From contig QHSL01000012.1 of assembly GCA_003220435.1 (NCBI GenBank), positions 1 to 36,803 on the forward strand: 36,803 bases of DNA, given 5' to 3'. Source of the DNA: Candidatus Rokuibacteriota bacterium. Its GTDB lineage: Bacteria; Methylomirabilota; Methylomirabilia; Rokubacteriales; CSP1-6. Made by a program: the position numbers and the translations under genes. The number at the start of each line of letters is the position of its first letter. Position 1 is the stretch's first letter. Under the pieces are notes generated by a model that searched no databases, had not been told where the DNA came from, and worked only from the letters and a program-made list of their open reading frames with translations. Positions 34,664 through 36,803 of this stretch are shown piece after piece.

Positions 34664-35190
34664 CGTGATGGCTCCATCTGGGGAAGTTGGTGGCCGTTGA
34701 GGCTCACCCGGATCTTGCGGAGGGCCTGGAAGACGTGGGCACGGGCGCTCTCCGCGGAGCAGTCGAGGCTTCGCCCGATCGTCTCGTAGTCGAGGTCGTG
34801 CATCTTTCTCAGCGTGAATGCCACCCGTTGTTTCAACGGAAGCCCGCGGACGGTGGTCTCCAGCAGGCCCCGTGCTTCGGTGAACAGCGCCTCGGCCTCC
34901 GGCCCATCAGGGTCGGTGTCGCGCTGCTCCACCGCCGCGAAGGCGTAGGCGACGCGGCGGCGCTTCTCGGAGCGGAAGTGGTTCCGCGTGAGGTTCGTGG
35001 CGATCGCGAAGAGCCACGCGCGGACGTTGGCCTCCGGCGTCAGGGTGCGGTAGGCGCGGTACGCCCGCAGGAAGGTCTCCTGCGACAGATCCTCGGCCTC
35101 GCTCGTGCGTGAGGTGACGCGCCGGAGATATCGGAAGATCTCGGCGTGGTGCGCGGTCACGATCGTCTCGAACGGTTGCGCGCCCATCAT
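34660..35190 (-). CDS. ECF-type RNA polymerase sigma factor
   Basis: A 176-residue ECF sigma factor. Region 2 is at about residues 13-78 (I-F-R-Y-L-R-R-V, then E-A-E-D-L-S-Q-E-T-F-L-R-A-Y-R, N-V-R-A-W-L-F-A-I-A-T-N). Region 4 is at about 117-163 (L-P-L-K-Q-R-V-A-F, then L-D-Y-E-T-I-G-R-S-L-D-C-S-A-E-S-A-R). The frame is open to GTG 35202, but that codon lies inside the putative -10 box, so ATG 35190 (or 35187) is preferred and the mRNA may be leaderless; no ribosome site is visible. It overlaps the alkyltransferase-type anti-sigma gene by 4 nt, the usual sigma/anti-sigma order. It is divergent from phnX. Confidence 0.92.
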   Translation of the reverse strand: MMGAQPFETIVTAHHAEIFRYLRRVTSRTSEAEDLSQETFLRAYRAYRTLTPEANVRAWLFAIATNLTRNHFRSEKRRRVAYAFAAVEQRDTDPDGPEAEALFTEARGLLETTVRGLPLKQRVAFTLRKMHDLDYETIGRSLDCSAESARAHVFQALRKIRVSLNGHQLPQMEPSR

Positions 35191-35197
35191 GCGTGAA

Positions 35198-35236
35198 GAC
35201 ACCGCACGGGCCCAGACGTGAAACGACCGTGAAACG
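35198..35236 (-). promoter_or_regulatory. putative autoregulated ECF promoter with tandem TTTCAC repeats
   Basis: On the minus strand, CGTTTCACGTC-N10-CGGTGTC occupies 35225-35198. A second CGTTTCAC lies 11 bases further upstream (35236-35229). A TTTCAC-type -35 and a GTGTC-type -10 about 15 nt apart resemble ECF promoters in layout. Confidence 0.7.
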
Positions 35237-35285
35237 GCCCGTGAGGCTCACCACATGATAAGGTATCGGGCCGAGGAGCCTTCCC

Positions 35286-36116
35286 ATGACCTACGCATAT
35301 CGACGGATCTACCGGGGCCCGATCCAGGCCGCGCTGCTCGACTGGGCGGGGACGACAATGGACTTCGGCTGCATGGCGCCGGCGGTGGTGTTCGTCAAGG
35401 TATTCGAACGCGCCGGGGTGCCCATCAGCATGGAAGAGGCGCGGGCGCCCATGGGCGCCCACAAGCGCGTGCACATCCAGAAGATCACCGAGCTCGACGG
35501 GGTCAGGGCGCGCTGGGCGGCCAAGCACGGGCGGCCACCGGCCGGGAAGGACGTCGATCGGATGTTCGCCGACTTCGTCCCGCTGCAGCTCGACTGTCTG
35601 TCCGAGTACTCCGAGCTGATTCCCGGAACGCTCGACGTCGTGCAGGCACTCCGCGGGCGCGGCGTGAAGATCGGCTCCACCACCGGTTACTTGAGAGAGA
35701 TGATGGAGATCAATCTCCGGGACGCGAAGAAGCAGGGCTACGAGCCCGACTCGACGGTGTGCGCGTCGGACGTTCCGGCCGGTCGCCCGTATCCGTTCAT
35801 GTGCCTGCAGAACGTCATCAACCTCCAGGTGTCGCCCGTGGAGGCGTGCGTCAAGATCGACGACACGGTCCCTGGGATCGAGGAGGGGCTCAGCGCCGGC
35901 ATGTGGACGATCGGCCTCGCGATCAGTGGCAACGAGGTCGGCCTGCCGCTCGTGGAGTGGCGCGCGCTCGGGAGCGCCGAGCAGGCGAGCCGGCGGAGCC
36001 GCGCCTACGAGCGAATGCGGATGGCCGGCGCGCACTACGTCGTCGACACGATCGCCGACGTGCTTCCGTGCTTCGACGACGTTGCGGCGCGGCTGGCGCG
36101 TGGTGAGAAGCCCTAG
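35286..36116 (+). CDS. phnX: phosphonoacetaldehyde hydrolase
   Basis: A 276-residue HAD-superfamily phosphonatase. The nucleophile Asp19 is in L-L-D-W-A-G-T-T. The Schiff-base Lys60 is in M-G-A-H-K-R-V-H, the feature that separates phosphonatase from other HAD enzymes. S-T-T-G-Y and I-D-D-T-V-P-G-I-E-E-G complete the site. It splits phosphonoacetaldehyde to acetaldehyde and phosphate in 2-aminoethylphosphonate use. The partner transaminase PhnW is not in the window. AGGAG 7 nt before the ATG supports the start. Confidence 0.95.
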   Translation: MTYAYRRIYRGPIQAALLDWAGTTMDFGCMAPAVVFVKVFERAGVPISMEEARAPMGAHKRVHIQKITELDGVRARWAAKHGRPPAGKDVDRMFADFVPLQLDCLSEYSELIPGTLDVVQALRGRGVKIGSTTGYLREMMEINLRDAKKQGYEPDSTVCASDVPAGRPYPFMCLQNVINLQVSPVEACVKIDDTVPGIEEGLSAGMWTIGLAISGNEVGLPLVEWRALGSAEQASRRSRAYERMRMAGAHYVVDTIADVLPCFDDVAARLARGEKP

Positions 36117-36131
36117 AGCGAGCGTAGGGGT

Positions 36132-36180
36132 GCGCGCTGCAGGCCGTCGCGAGGCTGGGGCCCCGCCGGCCGAGGCACGC
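36132..36180 (+). repeat. GC-rich intergenic palindromic repeat, short form, copy 4
   Basis: Shares GCGCTGCAGGCCG, GGCTGGGG and CCGCCGGCCGAGGC with the reverse complement of 36522-36568. The two form an inverted pair around the oxidoreductase remnant. Confidence 0.75.
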
Positions 36181-36188
36181 CTTCAAAC

Positions 36189-36480
36189 ATGATCGACACG
36201 GCCGACGTCGTCGTAGTGGGGGGTGGGGTCAACGGGACCAGCATCGCGTACGCGCTGGCGGCGCGCGGGGTCCGCGTCGTCCTGTGCGAGAAGGGCGCCG
36301 TGGCCAGCGGTGCCTCGGGCCGCTCGAGCGCGTTGGTGCGCATGCACTACACGAACGAATGGGATGCGCGGCTGGCGTTCGCGAGCTTCCCCGTTTTCCA
36401 GCGCTGGGCCGAGGTGATGGGCGGCCCGTCGGTGTTCACCCGTACGGGGTTCGTCAACGTCGTCGCGCCGCCGTGCCCGC
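36189..36480 (+). pseudogene. truncated FAD-dependent oxidoreductase (DAO family)
   Basis: The first 97 or so residues of a DAO-type flavoprotein. The dinucleotide-binding start A-D-V-V-V-V-G-G-G-V-N-G is intact, followed by V-L-C-E-K, A-S-G-A-S-G-R-S-S-A-L-V-R and F-T-R-T-G-F-V-N-V-V-A-P. Similarity then stops abruptly near 36475, where about 280 further residues would be expected. The reading frame itself stays open through the repeat into the PPOX gene. Confidence 0.78.
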
Positions 36481-36483
36481 TGA

Positions 36484-36512
36484 TTGACTTGATCGCGCCA
36501 GCCGTCTACCTT
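36484..36512 (+). promoter_or_regulatory. candidate sigma-70 promoter for PPOX gene
   Basis: TTGACT (36484-36489), 17 nt, TACCTT (36507-36512). It lies just past the break in the oxidoreductase remnant and upstream of repeat copy 5. Confidence 0.45.
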
Positions 36513-36521
36513 TTTGGAAAC

Positions 36522-36568
36522 CGCGCCTCGGCCGGCGGGTCCCCAGCCCCGCGGCGGCCTGCAGCGCG
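36522..36568 (-). repeat. GC-rich intergenic palindromic repeat, short form, copy 5
   Basis: The reverse complement closely matches 36132-36180. It sits in the presumed leader of the PPOX gene, close to the oxidoreductase breakpoint. Confidence 0.75.
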
Positions 36569-36614
36569 GACGGCGTTTGGAACAGCCAGAGAGCGCGTCG
36601 TCCAGGAGGATGCA

Positions 36615-36803
36615 ATGTTCAAGGGTGTGGTGACGTCGGAGAGCGAGCTGCGGCAGCTCATGGGCATGCCGAGCGAGCGGGCGGTGAAGAAGGAAAGTGC
36701 CTGCATCGACGAGCACGGTCGCGATTTCATCGCACACTCGCCGTTCCTGCTGCTGGCGACCGCGAGCGCCTCCGGCCGCTGCGACGTCTCGCCCAAGGGC
36801 GAC
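36615..36803 (+). CDS. pyridoxamine 5'-phosphate oxidase-like (PPOX) flavoprotein, 5' part
   Basis: The first 63 residues of a flavin/F420-type split-barrel protein. S-E-S-E-L-R-Q-L-M-G, D-E-H-G-R-D-F-I-A-H-S-P-F and L-A-T-A-S-A-S-G-R-C-D-V-S-P-K-G-D match the N-terminus of the MSMEG_1061-like PPOX group. AGGAGG lies about 6 nt before ATG 36615. The gene continues past the window. Confidence 0.82.
   Translation, partial: MFKGVVTSESELRQLMGMPSERAVKKESACIDEHGRDFIAHSPFLLLATASASGRCDVSPKGD

Noticed and set aside
35200-35202. GTG 35202 as start of the ECF sigma gene
   Set aside because: The codon is part of the CGGTGTC box shared with the second promoter copy; ATG 35190 fits better.
1-36803. tRNA, rRNA, CRISPR arrays, complete insertion sequences
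   Set aside because: Nothing recognisable was seen on reading; a tRNAscan, Rfam or CRISPR search would be decisive.

Overview
This is a 36.8 kb stretch of very GC-rich bacterial chromosome (strong third-position GC, many GTG/TTG starts, 1-4 nt gene overlaps). The content is acyl-CoA, organic-acid and aromatic catabolism plus one- and two-component signalling. It suggests a soil or sediment heterotroph, and the family mix (CaiB/BaiF transferases, AtuA, MmgE/PrpD, UbiD, HpaB, a selenoprotein-B-like reductase) resembles Candidatus Rokubacteria/Methylomirabilota. That placement is an inference: there is no rRNA or other phylogenetic marker in the window. I saw no tRNA, rRNA, CRISPR array, complete IS or phage gene. 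No stretch above 300 bases lacks a gene.

Layout. 1-3037 (-): a translationally coupled catabolic operon of a DHDPS-family aldolase, an MmgE/PrpD protein and an AtuA-family protein cut by the window edge. 3111-7200 (+): a five-gene MoxR/DUF58/DUF4129 membrane operon. 7229-8808 (-): a secreted tannase/feruloyl-esterase-like protein with an apparent 1-base frameshift near its end. 8984-11106 (+): a selenocysteine-containing reductase-like protein (in-frame UGA at 9527) coupled to a class III CoA-transferase. 11131-15236 (-): thioesterase, truncated receiver plus adenylate cyclase, truncated histidine kinase, and a cupredoxin-like secreted protein. 15382-21729: quinone oxidoreductase, FAH-family protein, decayed enoyl-CoA hydratase, second CoA-transferase, MFS exporter, DUF1989 protein and VOC protein. 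21873-29408: sigma-54-dependent activator, amidohydrolase-like protein, UbiD decarboxylase, small lipoprotein, HpaB-type monooxygenase, PrpB-like lyase and alpha/beta hydrolase. 29559-33013: GAF-GGDEF cyclase, receiver protein and hydantoinase B. 33010-35225 (-): an ECF sigma cassette. 35286-36803 (+): phnX, a truncated FAD oxidoreductase and the start of a PPOX flavoprotein.

The most novel signal is the cassette at 33010-35225. An ECF sigma factor overlaps by 4 nt a 322-residue protein that joins an anti-sigma zinc motif (HX3CX2C), a complete O6-alkylguanine-DNA alkyltransferase domain (PCHRV) and a C-terminal Ada-type four-cysteine zinc domain. The same bipartite promoter-like sequence (CGTTTCACGTC-N10-CGGTGTC) lies before the sigma gene and again before two small downstream genes. 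This looks like an alkylation-damage response in which the repair protein is itself the anti-sigma factor, an alternative to the classical Ada transcription factor. The second strong finding is the UGA-encoded selenoprotein with a SECIS-like hairpin.

The region also shows decay and rearrangement: a five-copy GC-rich intergenic palindromic repeat, a 164-bp near-perfect inverted-repeat element, a deletion-like kinase/receiver junction, and two gene remnants.
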